Source of the DNA: Dehalococcoides mccartyi
Lineage (GTDB): Bacteria; Chloroflexota; Dehalococcoidia; GIF9; DYGU01
Assembly: GCA_020724525.1 (NCBI GenBank)
Contig: DYGU01000004.1
Span: 1 to 35,099, forward strand
Length of the DNA stretch: 35,099 bases
Direction of reading: 5' to 3'
The notes beneath the pieces were generated by a model. The model did not search any database, was not told the DNA's origin, and saw only the letters and a list, made by a program, of their open reading frames with translations. Positions 18,734-27,045 of this stretch are shown here, in pieces. Position 1 is the first letter of the stretch; every line of letters starts with the position of its first letter. Position numbers and translations under genes: made by a program.

Positions 18734-19443
18734 GTTTATTTATTGTGTTTGAAGGGGGGGATGGGGCAGGCAAGCATACCCAAGCACAAGCGCTTTACCG
18801 GCGATTACGCTGGAGAGGATATCCCGCAATCCTCACTGAAGAGCCGGGCGGCACGTTGTGGGGCCGAATGTTACGAAGGTGGCTAACCGCACCACAGGTT
18901 GCCTCTCCTCCCGACAAGGAGGCTCAGCTTTTGCTTACCGAGAAGGCGACGGGGGATGAGGCATTGCCAGACATTATCTTATTTTCTATAGCTCCACGGG
19001 CTGAGTTTTTACTATTTCTGCTATCACGAGCGCAGTTAGTAGACGATGTTATCTATCCTTCCCTAGAGAAAAGGAAAATAGTCATTTGCTCCCGCTACGC
19101 TCCTTCTTCTGTAGCATATCAAGGCTACGGGCGTGGGTTGGATATTTCTCTCATCGAGGAAGCCAACAAGATCGCTACCCGTGGTCTCCGGCCCGATCTT
19201 ATATTCTTATTGGATATGCCGCCTGAGGAGGGCCTCAGGAGAAAGTATTCCGCTGGCAAACGAGGCCCTTACGGAGAGAAAGAGATAGTCTTCCAGGGAC
19301 GGGTGAGAGAAGGCTATCGGAAGATGGCTGCTGATGATCCTCAGACATGGGTGATAATAGACGGAACTCAGCCGATGCCGAGGATAAGAGACCTTATTTG
19401 GAGGCGGGTACAACCTTTTTTGGTATCAAGATTTAACCTCTAG
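18730..19443 (+). CDS. tmk: Thymidylate kinase-like protein, atypical
   Basis: A 237-residue homologue of dTMP kinase. The P-loop is EGGDGAGKHTQ, with H16 where Ser/Thr normally binds Mg-phosphate. EEPGG (37-41) matches the substrate loop. The usual catalytic DR(Y/F/H) motif is CSRY (S121-R122), lacking the Asp; QGYGRGLD follows as in true dTMP kinases. Between 45 and 90 there is an insertion of about 30 residues. The arginine-rich LID is reduced to GPYGEKEIVFQGRVREGY. It sits upstream of dnaX as tmk often does. Either a divergent enzyme or a second, neofunctionalised copy. The TTG start overlaps the preceding PIN remnant. Confidence 0.8.
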   Translation: MSLFIVFEGGDGAGKHTQAQALYRRLRWRGYPAILTEEPGGTLWGRMLRRWLTAPQVASPPDKEAQLLLTEKATGDEALPDIILFSIAPRAEFLLFLLSRAQLVDDVIYPSLEKRKIVICSRYAPSSVAYQGYGRGLDISLIEEANKIATRGLRPDLIFLLDMPPEEGLRRKYSAGKRGPYGEKEIVFQGRVREGYRKMAADDPQTWVIIDGTQPMPRIRDLIWRRVQPFLVSRFNL

Positions 19444-19473
19444 GGTTCAATAAATAAATTGTTAAAAACTCCT

Positions 19474-19501
19474 TTAGCAACTGGAATATATGAGGTATAA
19501 T
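19474..19501 (+). promoter_or_regulatory. dnaX promoter, possibly giving a leaderless mRNA
   Basis: TTAGCA (19474-19479), 16-bp spacer, perfect TATAAT (19496-19501). Transcription would begin near 19508, only about 3 nt before the dnaX ATG at 19511. Confidence 0.5.
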
Positions 19502-19510
19502 AAAAGCAAG

Positions 19511-21043
19511 ATGACTTCTCAAGTTTTCTACCGAAAATGGCGCCCCCACACTTTGGCTGAAGTAGTTGGACAAGAACATGTAACCCGGACCTTGCGTAAT
19601 GCTTTAGCCTTGGGGAGGGTGAGCCATGCTTACCTCTTTTGCGGTCCTCGGGGTACCGGTAAGACCAGCACCGGACGAATTCTGGCAAAAGCAGTGAATT
19701 GCCTAAGCCCTGCCCAGGGCGGGCCGTGTAATGTCTGTAGCTCATGTCAGGCAGTTAATGAGGGTAGGGCTCTGGATGTTATAGAAATAGATGCTGCCAG
19801 TAATCGGGGCATTGATGAAATCAGAGACCTTAGAGAGAAAGTTAACTATGCTCCCAATCTGGCTCGGTATAAAGTTTATATTATAGACGAAGTCCACATG
19901 CTCACTGAACCTGCCTCTAATGCTCTGCTTAAGACTTTAGAAGAGCCACCTCCCCACGCCATTTTTGTTCTGGCAACTACAGAACCCCATAAAGTCTTGC
20001 CAACTATTGTCTCCCGATGTCAGCGGTTTGATTTCCATCGACTTTCCCAATCAGCCATAATAGATAAACTCAGCTTTATTTGCCCTAAAGAAAATATTGA
20101 TATTGAACCGGAAGCTCTAAGACTTATTGCCCGGGCAACGGCTGGGAGTTTACGGGATGCTGAAAATTTACTTGAGCAATTAGCTGCCTATTACGGGCAT
20201 GAAATAAAACTGGCGCAAGCCCAAACCATGTTAGGCATTAATAGTGACCTGCGAATTGCCGAGTTAGCCAGGCATATTGTCAGCCGGGATATTCCGGCTG
20301 GACTCCAAACTATTAATAATGTTAGCGAGGATGGTCTTGACCTTCGTCAATTCAACCGAGGCTTAGTTGACTACCTCAGGTGTCTGCTTCTGGTTAAATC
20401 TGGCTCTGGAGAGGTCGTTGATGTTACCAGTAATGAACTGGAAGAAATGAAAAGACTGGTGGTTAACACCACCCTTGACCACTTACTTAAAGCTATTAAA
20501 CTCTTCGGTGCCATTGACCTCCGTCTGGATAATTACTCCCCTCTACCTCTGGAACTGGCTTTAGTAGAGTGTGTATTACCCTCCGCAGAAAAACAACCAC
20601 CTCTGTCGGCTCAGTTCGCAGAAGTGACAAAAGCCGCCAGTCTTCCAGTTGAGGCAGAAAGTCCCAGACCGCCCGAAGCTGAGGTTAAACAAGATATTGA
20701 TTATTTCCGAAAACACTGGAAGGAATTCATCCAGTCCTTACGGGGAGAAGGTTCCAGGGGTAACCTTGATGCCCTTTTGCGCAGTGCCTGCGAGCCGATA
20801 GCCGTTGAAGGGGACACCTTGATTCTCGGCTTTTATTATCGATTCCACAAAGAAAAGATTGAAGACCCCAAGTATCAGCATCTGGTAAAAAGAAAACTTG
20901 GTGAAGTCTTTGGGCAACCTTATCAGCTACGCTGTGTTCTTATCAGCCGGGACAAAAAGGCTTCATCTCAAACAGAATTGGAAAACCCATTGGTGAGAGC
21001 CGCCCTGGAAATGGGGGCTAAAATTGTTAACGAAGAGTCTTGA
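19511..21043 (+). CDS. dnaX: DNA polymerase III tau/gamma subunit
   Basis: A 510-residue clamp-loader ATPase. The ATG at 19511 gives MTSQVFYRKWRP, the canonical family N-terminus. Walker A is GPRGTGKTSTGR (45-56). The zinc module is C64, C73, C76, C79 (CNVCSSC). Walker B is DEVHML near 120, sensor 1 TTEPHKV near 155 and the Arg-finger region SRCQRF near 165. Domain III and a linker end in a C-terminal tau-like region (about 400-510). Length fits a Chloroflexota tau. ybaB follows with its RBS inside the dnaX stop region. Confidence 0.96.
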   Translation: MTSQVFYRKWRPHTLAEVVGQEHVTRTLRNALALGRVSHAYLFCGPRGTGKTSTGRILAKAVNCLSPAQGGPCNVCSSCQAVNEGRALDVIEIDAASNRGIDEIRDLREKVNYAPNLARYKVYIIDEVHMLTEPASNALLKTLEEPPPHAIFVLATTEPHKVLPTIVSRCQRFDFHRLSQSAIIDKLSFICPKENIDIEPEALRLIARATAGSLRDAENLLEQLAAYYGHEIKLAQAQTMLGINSDLRIAELARHIVSRDIPAGLQTINNVSEDGLDLRQFNRGLVDYLRCLLLVKSGSGEVVDVTSNELEEMKRLVVNTTLDHLLKAIKLFGAIDLRLDNYSPLPLELALVECVLPSAEKQPPLSAQFAEVTKAASLPVEAESPRPPEAEVKQDIDYFRKHWKEFIQSLRGEGSRGNLDALLRSACEPIAVEGDTLILGFYYRFHKEKIEDPKYQHLVKRKLGEVFGQPYQLRCVLISRDKKASSQTELENPLVRAALEMGAKIVNEES

Positions 21044-21051
21044 GAAGGAAA

Positions 21052-21357
21052 ATGGATAAGTTTGTCTTGCGTCAAGCGCAAGAAGTGCAGGCAAAGCTAA
21101 CTAAAGCCCAACAAGAACTTAGCCAGATGACCACAGAAGCCAGCTCTGGCGGCGGTGCTGTTAAGGTAATAATCGATGGTCAGCAAAAAATTCGGTCTAT
21201 AAAAATATCGCCTGAGGCAGTTGACCTTAAAGATTTAGAATTTTTAGAAGACTTAATTATGGCAGCAGTAAATGAAGCTATTCAAAAATCCCAGGAGCTT
21301 GCTGCCAGCCACTTGAGCCGCCTCACCGGAGGTGTTAAGCTCCCAGGACTAACCTGA
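21052..21357 (+). CDS. ybaB: YbaB/EbfC nucleoid-associated protein
   Basis: A 101-residue YbaB/EbfC-family DNA-binding protein. A long N-terminal helix (FVLRQAQEVQAKLTKAQQEL) is followed by the beta-hairpin core VKVIIDGQQKIRSIKISPEA and a C-terminal helix (LEDLIMAAVNEAIQKSQELA) ending LPGLT. ATG 21052 is chosen over TTG 21040 because AGAAGGA precedes it. dnaX-ybaB-recR is a conserved gene order in bacteria and supports the call. Confidence 0.93.
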   Translation: MDKFVLRQAQEVQAKLTKAQQELSQMTTEASSGGGAVKVIIDGQQKIRSIKISPEAVDLKDLEFLEDLIMAAVNEAIQKSQELAASHLSRLTGGVKLPGLT

Positions 21358-21397
21358 ACAAGTCTTTCCACCAAACCATAATCAAGGAGGAAGAAAT

Positions 21398-21583
21398 ATG
21401 GAATTAGCTATAAAGATACTGGCTGGCTACACAATTGTAGTTATGATGGTAGTTATCGCCACTTCTATCTGGCAAGTCGGTGAGACCAGCGAGCATAGTC
21501 GCGCTGCAGCTGTAATTAATTTTATTGCCCTTAGTATTGTCATTATTTTCGCCATGCTCGTTCTCCTCAAAGGAAGGTTTTAA
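21398..21583 (+). CDS. Small two-helix membrane protein between ybaB and recR
   Basis: A 61-residue protein with strong RBS AAGGAGG before ATG 21398. Two hydrophobic helices (residues about 5-25, ILAGYTIVVMMVVIATSIW, and 42-57, INFIALSIVIIFAMLVLL) are separated by a charged loop GETSEHSRA. It ends KGRF. Function unknown; likely cotranscribed with the recombination genes simply by position. Confidence 0.65.
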   Translation: MELAIKILAGYTIVVMMVVIATSIWQVGETSEHSRAAAVINFIALSIVIIFAMLVLLKGRF

Positions 21584-21597
21584 ATAGGGGGAAAATT

Positions 21598-22209
21598 TTG
21601 GGGGCTGACTCTATACCAATTGCCGAGCCCATAGCCCGGCTGATTGCAGAATTTAACAAGTTACCGGGGATAGGACCGAAAACTGCCCAGCGGTTAACCT
21701 ATTACTTGCTCCGGGTTTCTAACGAAGGGGCTAAGACTTTGGCTGAAGCTATTTTAGCTATGAAAGAGAAGGTGAGTTTATGCTCCATTTGCTTTAACAT
21801 TGCCGACTCCGACCCCTGCCTCATCTGCCGAAATGAAGAACGAGACCAGACTAAGATTTGTGTGGTGGAAGAACCATTGGACATCATCCCTTTAGAGCGG
21901 ACTAAAAAGTATAAGGGACTTTATCACGTCCTTCACGGAGTAATCACCCCCACAGAAGGGGTAGGACCTGACAAATTGAAGATTAAAGAGCTTCTTCACC
22001 GTCTCCAGGGTGGGCTGGTAACCGAGGTTATCCTGGCAACAAACCCAAACTTGGAAGGGGAGACTACCGCGATGTATCTGCAGCAATTAATCTCCCCATT
22101 AGGTATTAAGGTCACCCGGTTGGCTCGAGGCTTACCCTTTGGAGGCGACTTAGAGTATGCTGATGACATCACTTTGACCCGAGCCTTGGAAGAGAGACGA
22201 GAAGCCTAA
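21598..22209 (+). CDS. recR: Recombination mediator RecR
   Basis: A 203-residue RecR, acting with RecO to load RecA at gaps. The helix-hairpin-helix is KLPGIGPKTAQRL (21-33). The C4 zinc finger uses C62, C65, C74, C77 (CSICFNIADSDPCLIC). The Toprim domain starts with ICVVEEPLDI near 86 and includes EVILATNPNLEGETTAMYL near 142-160 and TRLARGLPFGGDLEY near 173. TTG 21598 start, preceded by TAGGGGG. Complete length. Confidence 0.96.
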   Translation: MGADSIPIAEPIARLIAEFNKLPGIGPKTAQRLTYYLLRVSNEGAKTLAEAILAMKEKVSLCSICFNIADSDPCLICRNEERDQTKICVVEEPLDIIPLERTKKYKGLYHVLHGVITPTEGVGPDKLKIKELLHRLQGGLVTEVILATNPNLEGETTAMYLQQLISPLGIKVTRLARGLPFGGDLEYADDITLTRALEERREA

Positions 22210-22222
22210 ATATAGCCTTTCA

Positions 22223-23020
22223 ATGACGACACCTCGAGTTTATAAAACAGAAGCCATCATACTTAAGCGAATCAACTTAGGAGAAGCCGATAGGATAATG
22301 ACTCTTTACACCCCCCAGTTGGGCAAGATAAAAGCCATAGCCAAAGGAGCGCGCCGCCCTGGGAGTAAATTAGGCGGTCATATTGAGCCTTTGACCCACA
22401 GCTTGATAATGTTAGCCCGCGGGCGTAACTTTGACATTATTACTCAGACCCAGACAATTAACAGCTTCTTACCCCTAAGAAATGACCTGTGGCGAACAAC
22501 CTGGGGGCTTTATGCCTGCGAACTTGTTGACTCCTTCACCGAAGAACGCTTAGCCAATCGTCCCATATTTGACCTGCTCCTTAACACTTTCAACTGGTTG
22601 TGTGAAGCTAATAATGGCGAAAACATTCTCCGCTATTTTGAACTCCACCTCCTCAATTACCTTGGCTATCGTCCTCAGCTCCGGCAATGTGTAACTTGCA
22701 ACTCGCCCCTCCAGCCTATACCTAATTTCTTCAGCCCCCACCAGGGGGGAGTTTTATGCCCCAATTGTGGACTTCAAGAACCGGTAGCTCGACCCCTATC
22801 GGTTAATGCCCTAAAAGTTTTACGGCTATGGCAGAATAGTGACTACACTACGGCTCGTCGAATCAGGATAAATCCACAATTAGCCTCAGAAATAGAACAG
22901 GTAATGCGGGAATACATCCGGTATCTCCTGGAACGAGAAGTAAAGTCAACAGCCTGGCTGGACAAATTAAGGCAAGAAACTCAAAGAATTGTAGTTGACA
23001 ACTTAACCAAGCCAAACTAA
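22223..23020 (+). CDS. recO: DNA repair protein RecO
   Basis: A 265-residue RecO. The N-terminal OB-fold begins TPRVYKTEAIILKRINLGEA and includes KIKAIAKGARRPGS. A helical middle domain has WGLYACELVDSFTEE. A C4 zinc finger lies near 155-185: CVTC and CPNC. RecO anneals ssDNA and works with RecR, whose gene is 13 bp upstream. ATG 22223 is the only reasonable start. Typical length. Confidence 0.95.
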   Translation: MTTPRVYKTEAIILKRINLGEADRIMTLYTPQLGKIKAIAKGARRPGSKLGGHIEPLTHSLIMLARGRNFDIITQTQTINSFLPLRNDLWRTTWGLYACELVDSFTEERLANRPIFDLLLNTFNWLCEANNGENILRYFELHLLNYLGYRPQLRQCVTCNSPLQPIPNFFSPHQGGVLCPNCGLQEPVARPLSVNALKVLRLWQNSDYTTARRIRINPQLASEIEQVMREYIRYLLEREVKSTAWLDKLRQETQRIVVDNLTKPN

Positions 23021-23071
23021 AATTCGCCATAACCGAAATGATATTTATCGGGGGTGGCTGGGTAAGCAAAT

Positions 23072-24604
23072 TTGCGTAGTAGCTGGCATCCAAAGCCGGG
23101 GGATAAGTTTGTTCGCCGTCCCCGACTTAAATTACATCCTTTAAGACGAGTTCTCGGTGTTCCAGCCCTTTATAGTGCTGGATACGGTAATGTTGGTTCC
23201 TCTATTTACTATGCTTTAGGCATTGTTGCTTTAGTAGCCTTTGGGGCAACACCCATAGCCTTAGTTTTAGCAGGCATCTTCTTTGTCTTTACAGCTCTTA
23301 CCTACGCTGAAGGCACAGCCATGTTTCCCGAAGCTGGTGGTTCTGCCAACTTTGCCCGCCATGGATTTAATGATTTAGCCGGCTTCATTTCAGGTTGGGC
23401 ATTAATGCTAAGCTACATCGTTACCATTGCTATCTCAGCTTTCGTTATCCCTCCTTATCTGGGTTACTTTTGGCTACCGCTCAAGGAGTCTCCTATTGCT
23501 GGCACAACCATGTCCATGGGAATAGTCTTCTTCCTCATGATTATCAATGTTCTCGGCGTGAAGGAAACCTCCTTTGTTAACATAGCTACTGCTATCTTAG
23601 ATTTAACCCTCCAAATAATCATAATAGTGTTAGGTCTCCTTCTTATTTTTGATTTTGGTATTTTAAGCCGTCATGTCACCCTTTACTGGCCCTCTTGGGA
23701 AAACCTCATCTTAGCCATAGCCTTAGCCACCATTGCTTATACTGGAGTTGAGACCATGTCTCAGATGGCTGAAGAAACCAGACAGCCAGCAAGAAGAGTC
23801 CCTCAGGCTTTAGTACTGATGGTAATAACTGTACTAGTCCTCTTCAGCGGTGTGTCCACAATTGGGCTTTCGGCAATGACACCTCTTGAATTAGCTTCAA
23901 AATGGGCGACTGACCCCGTGGCTGGTATTGCCCACAGTCTTTCAGTAACTATTGTTCCCACTGAGATAGCAACAAGATGGTCTTCAGAGCCAGCAGTACA
24001 GATTATCCTTGCCTGGGTTTTTGAAGAAATCCGAAATCTGCTTCCAGCTCTGGTAAGTATATTGGCAGCTTCTATTCTGTTTATAGCCACCAACGCCGGA
24101 CTAATGGGAGTTTCTCGCCTTGCTTTTGCCCTGGGGAGATACCAGCTTATACCCCCACTTTTGGGCAGGGTTCATCATCGTTCCAAGACCCCCTATATTG
24201 CTATCATTCTCTTTTCCAGTGTGGCTCTGCTCATTTTGATCCCCGGCTTTATCGCCAGAGATGCCTTCACTAACTTAGGAACTTTGTACGCTTTCGGCTC
24301 CTTGTCGTCTTTCTTTTTAGCTCATGCCTCTATTATAAGCCTTCGTATTAAAAAGCCTGAGCTACTCCGTCCGTTTAAATTAGGTCTAAATATTAGACTG
24401 GGGGCACGAGAATTGCCCATAACCGCCATTTTAGGACTAATATTTACAGCAGTAGTCTGGTTAGTTGTGGTTCTTACTCAACCTTACAGCCGCTGGATTG
24501 GCTTTGCCTGGATGGGAATAGGGCTTCTCGCTTATGTGCTTTTTCGACCGCGACAATTTTCTTTTCACCAATTAGACAAGGGTTCTGGTTTTTCAAAGAA
24601 GTAA
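23072..24604 (+). CDS. APC-family amino acid permease
   Basis: A 510-residue polytopic membrane protein with about 12 hydrophobic segments. The first helix has the APC substrate motif YSAGYGNVGSSIYYALGI near 34-51, and AEGTAMFPEAGGSANFARHG near 80-100 corresponds to helix TM3 and its loop. ETMSQMAEETRQPARRVPQA near 225-245 is the conserved loop between helices 6 and 7. The N-terminus is long and basic. TTG 23072 has only a weak RBS. The UspA and TrkA-type genes downstream (spacers 10-40 bp) suggest joint regulation, possibly of a cation/amino-acid transporter. Substrate unknown. Confidence 0.88.
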   Translation: MRSSWHPKPGDKFVRRPRLKLHPLRRVLGVPALYSAGYGNVGSSIYYALGIVALVAFGATPIALVLAGIFFVFTALTYAEGTAMFPEAGGSANFARHGFNDLAGFISGWALMLSYIVTIAISAFVIPPYLGYFWLPLKESPIAGTTMSMGIVFFLMIINVLGVKETSFVNIATAILDLTLQIIIIVLGLLLIFDFGILSRHVTLYWPSWENLILAIALATIAYTGVETMSQMAEETRQPARRVPQALVLMVITVLVLFSGVSTIGLSAMTPLELASKWATDPVAGIAHSLSVTIVPTEIATRWSSEPAVQIILAWVFEEIRNLLPALVSILAASILFIATNAGLMGVSRLAFALGRYQLIPPLLGRVHHRSKTPYIAIILFSSVALLILIPGFIARDAFTNLGTLYAFGSLSSFFLAHASIISLRIKKPELLRPFKLGLNIRLGARELPITAILGLIFTAVVWLVVVLTQPYSRWIGFAWMGIGLLAYVLFRPRQFSFHQLDKGSGFSKK

Positions 24605-24644
24605 AGGAGTATAATTAATTTAGATACTGAGGTAGTAGTTATCT

Positions 24645-25070
24645 GTGGAGCTCGAGAAGATTCTGGTGCCCGTCAGTGGCAATAGTGCTGACGAAGAAAC
24701 TATAAAACTGGCTTGCAGTCTGGCTAAGAAGTCTAAAGCCAAAATTTATGTAGTTTACGTCATTCAAGTTAAGCGGAGCCTTCCCCTTGATGCCGGAATT
24801 GAGTCGGAGATCAAAAAAGCTGAAGACGTGCTAACCCGGGCTGAAGACATTGCCGCCGAAGAGGATTACGAAGTTGAGACAGATTTACTCCAAGCCCGAG
24901 AGGTAGGACCAGCTATTGTTGATGAAGCTATGGAAAGGGAAGTAAACCTGATTTTGATGGGCATTGGCTATAAGAAACGGTTTGGTATGTTCAGCCTGGG
25001 TATGGCTGTGCCTTATATCCTGAAAGAAGCCTCCTGTCGGGTGATGCTCCTTCGGGAGCCTCCTCCTTAA
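24645..25070 (+). CDS. Universal stress protein (UspA family)
   Basis: A 141-residue Usp fold. It starts LEKILVPVSGNSADEETIKL (strand 1 plus helix), has AKIYVVYVIQV near 35 and a C-terminal ligand loop ILMGIGYKKRFGMFSLGMAV followed by CRVMLLREP. The typical ATP-binding GxxGxnGxxxxxxxGSvs motif is degenerate (GIGYKKRFGMFSLG), so ATP binding is uncertain. GTG 24645 start. It lies between an APC permease and TrkA-like proteins, a combination known in Chloroflexota. Confidence 0.88.
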   Translation: MELEKILVPVSGNSADEETIKLACSLAKKSKAKIYVVYVIQVKRSLPLDAGIESEIKKAEDVLTRAEDIAAEEDYEVETDLLQAREVGPAIVDEAMEREVNLILMGIGYKKRFGMFSLGMAVPYILKEASCRVMLLREPPP

Positions 25071-25079
25071 GGTGACAAT

Positions 25080-25496
25080 ATGAAAGTGGTCATTATGGGC
25101 TGCGGTCGTGTTGGTGCCCAACTGGCAAGTCTACTGGATGCGGAAGGGCATAAAGTAACTATTCTCGATATAGATGCTTACAGCTTCAGACGGTTACCAC
25201 CATCTTTTAACGGTACAGCCCTGGTTGGGGATGGTACCGATGAAGATACGCTTAAGAAAGCCGGGATTGAGGAAGCCGATGCTTTTGTTGCCGTAACCCA
25301 GGGCGACAACCGCAATGTTATGGCAGCCCAAATTGCCAAACACATCTTCAATATCCCCAGGGTTCTTTGTCGAATTTATGACCCGCTCCGTAAAGACCTA
25401 TATGAAATGTTAGGGGTGGAAGCCATAAGCCCAACCATAGTTTTTGCTCACTTGTTTAAGGAAAGACTTGAAGCTGGCACCAAAGCCAAAACATAA
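25080..25496 (+). CDS. TrkA-N (RCK) domain protein, short
   Basis: A 138-residue regulatory nucleotide-binding (RCK_N) domain. The Rossmann motif is VIMGCGRVGAQLASLL (GxGxxG), the acidic residue is in VTILDIDAYSF near 29, and DGTDEDTLKKAGIEEADAFV follows. It ends after one domain with no TrkA-C; the next gene supplies one. It probably assembles with that protein as a K+ channel/transporter regulator gating the adjacent APC permease or an unlinked TrkH. Confidence 0.88.
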   Translation: MKVVIMGCGRVGAQLASLLDAEGHKVTILDIDAYSFRRLPPSFNGTALVGDGTDEDTLKKAGIEEADAFVAVTQGDNRNVMAAQIAKHIFNIPRVLCRIYDPLRKDLYEMLGVEAISPTIVFAHLFKERLEAGTKAKT

Positions 25497-25518
25497 CTAA
25501 ACTCAAAGTAAGACAGCT

Positions 25519-26181
25519 ATGTACATAATCATCGTTGGTGGCGGGGTAGTTGGCTACCATCTATGTCGAGCTTTAATTGACGAGGGTCACGAAGTCCTGG
25601 TTATTGAGAAAGATGCTAAAAAATGCGAACGCTTCCTTGACGAACTGGGAAGTATATGTATGCGGGGCGATGGCTGTGAAACAGCCATTTTAGCCGAAGC
25701 CGGTGCCTCCAGAGCTGACCTTCTCATTGCTACTACTAATGAGGATGAAGATAACCTGGTGGCTTGCCAGGTAGCCAAACATAAATTTAATGTGCCCCGA
25801 ACTATTGCCCGGATTAACAATCCCAAAAATGAGAAACTCTTTAAGAGATTGGGTATTGATTGCGGCATTAGCATCACTAACATCCTTTTAGAGCACATTG
25901 AAGAGGAAATCCCCACTCATCCCCTGATTCATCTTCTAACCTTGCCCAAAGAAAACCTGGAAATTGTTGAGGTCAAAATACCTGAAGGTTCCAAGGCAGT
26001 AGGTAAAGCGGTCAAACAAATACCTTTACCACCGGACTCTCTTTTATCCTTGCTTATCCGCAATGCCCAGAAGCCCCAGGTGCCGTCACCGGAGACTGTC
26101 TTCAAAGCTGGCGACCGGATTATTGCCCTGACCTCCACTGAGAGTGAACAAGCCCTCCGAGAAGTTCTCACCACTAAATAA
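25519..26181 (+). CDS. TrkA family K+ uptake regulator (TrkA-N + TrkA-C)
   Basis: A 220-residue protein with TrkA-N (IIVGGGVVGYHLCRALIDEG at the N-terminus; binding-site acid in VLVIEKD near 33) and a C-terminal TrkA-C domain from about 140 (LEIVEVKIPEGSKAVGKAVK to DRIIALTSTES). It may bind NAD(H) or ATP/ADP through the first domain and c-di-AMP or cations through the second; which one is not predictable. 22 bp separate it from the first TrkA gene. The last gene of the permease cluster. Confidence 0.9.
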   Translation: MYIIIVGGGVVGYHLCRALIDEGHEVLVIEKDAKKCERFLDELGSICMRGDGCETAILAEAGASRADLLIATTNEDEDNLVACQVAKHKFNVPRTIARINNPKNEKLFKRLGIDCGISITNILLEHIEEEIPTHPLIHLLTLPKENLEIVEVKIPEGSKAVGKAVKQIPLPPDSLLSLLIRNAQKPQVPSPETVFKAGDRIIALTSTESEQALREVLTTK

Positions 26182-26205
26182 GCCACAGATTTACCTTTAT
26201 TCCTG

Positions 26206-26347
26206 TCCCAAGCGTAGCGAGGGAACTCAAGGGAATTGTTGAGATTGCCACGCCTCCTACACCCAGCCGAATCTGCGATTCGTCTGGGAACCCGGGGGTC
26301 CCCACAAAATCATAGATTTTGTGGGGTGTTTTCGGCTTGCAGTGACA
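26206..26347. repeat. Composite repeat: palindromic element in reverse with a nested hairpin
   Basis: Read on the minus strand it begins TGTCACTGCAAGCCGAA and ends in GAGGCGTGGCAATCTCAA. Two hairpins are visible: CCCAGCCGAATC-TGC-GATTCGTCTGGG (26262-26288, one mismatch) and CCCCACAAAATC-ATA-GATTTTGTGGGG (26300-26326, perfect). The second interrupts the otherwise continuous match to the element at 29044-29160. It fills the gap between the TrkA and HIT genes (26182-26364). Confidence 0.75.
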
Positions 26348-26364
26348 CAAAAAAGAGGGGCTGT

Positions 26365-26841
26365 CTAATCTATTTTGCTTTTTAGTTTCTGGTAAGTTTC
26401 CTTTAAGGCTTCGGGGACTACTTTAGTATTGGAGACGACAGACATAAAGCTGGTATCCCCTTGCCATCGGGGCACAATGTGGGTATGAATATGGTCTTCT
26501 ATCCCGGCTCCAGCCGTTTTGCCTAAATTCAGCCCGATATTAAAGCCCGTCGGCTTTAAAACCTCTGTCACTAACTTGACACTCTTCCTAACCATATCAA
26601 AATGTTCGAATAGTTCTTCGTCGGTTAACTCATCCAGGTGGGCTATATGACGATAAGGGGCTACCATTAGATGACCCGGGTTGTAGGGAAAAACGTTCAG
26701 AATTATGAAATTGTTTCGACCCCGGGCAAGAAGGAAGTTAGCTTCGTCATCCTTTTCCTTCGGTTTCTGACACAAAATACAACCACCGGTCTGTGCCTGA
26801 AGTATGTACTCTATCCGCCACGGTGCCCAGAGATATTCCAT
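26365..26841 (-). CDS. HIT family nucleotide hydrolase
   Basis: A 158-residue histidine-triad protein. N-terminal APWRIEYILQ and a CILC pair (C21, C24) as in Ap4A-phosphorylase-like HIT members. NFIILNVFPYNPGHLMVAPY near 47-66 is the conserved core. The triad is HIHTHIVPRWQGDTSFM near 115 (H-x-H-x-H). It hydrolyses or phosphorolyses nucleoside phosphates bearing alpha-phosphate linkages; physiological substrate unknown. Divergent from the plus-strand metalloprotease-like gene, with a repeat element between them. Confidence 0.93.
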   Translation of the reverse strand: MEYLWAPWRIEYILQAQTGGCILCQKPKEKDDEANFLLARGRNNFIILNVFPYNPGHLMVAPYRHIAHLDELTDEELFEHFDMVRKSVKLVTEVLKPTGFNIGLNLGKTAGAGIEDHIHTHIVPRWQGDTSFMSVVSNTKVVPEALKETYQKLKSKID

Positions 26842-26904
26842 TTGTCAGCCTTTCATCTTACCCCCCTTTGCCATTAATTGCAATAGTCAATGACTAATGT
26901 TTAC

Positions 26905-26980
26905 TGTCATCGCGAGCCAAAGGCGTGGCGATCTCAAGAGATTGCTTCGCTTCGCTCGCAATGACAAATAGGGGCTGCTA
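26905..26980. repeat. MITE-like CATTGCGAG element, copy C
   Basis: Inverted ends TGTCATCGCGAG (26905-26916) and CTCGCAATGACA (26954-26965), 12 bp with one mismatch. The right flank AATAGGGGCTGCTAAAC continues the outer end common to the other copies. It lies between the HIT and HEAAH genes. Confidence 0.8.
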
Positions 26981-27045
26981 AACATCCTCATTGACTTTAT
27001 CAGGCAATATTGCTATCTTTTTGCCACAAGTTTGGGGAGAAACAA

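Noticed and set aside
19511-21043. Programmed frameshift in dnaX producing gamma
   Set aside because: No A AAA AAG slippery site with downstream hairpin was seen; only short A runs around 20586 and 20886.
26905-26965. CRISPR array from the repeated CATTGCGAG motif
   Set aside because: Copies are kilobases apart, inverted, and not spaced by uniform unique spacers; no cas genes present.
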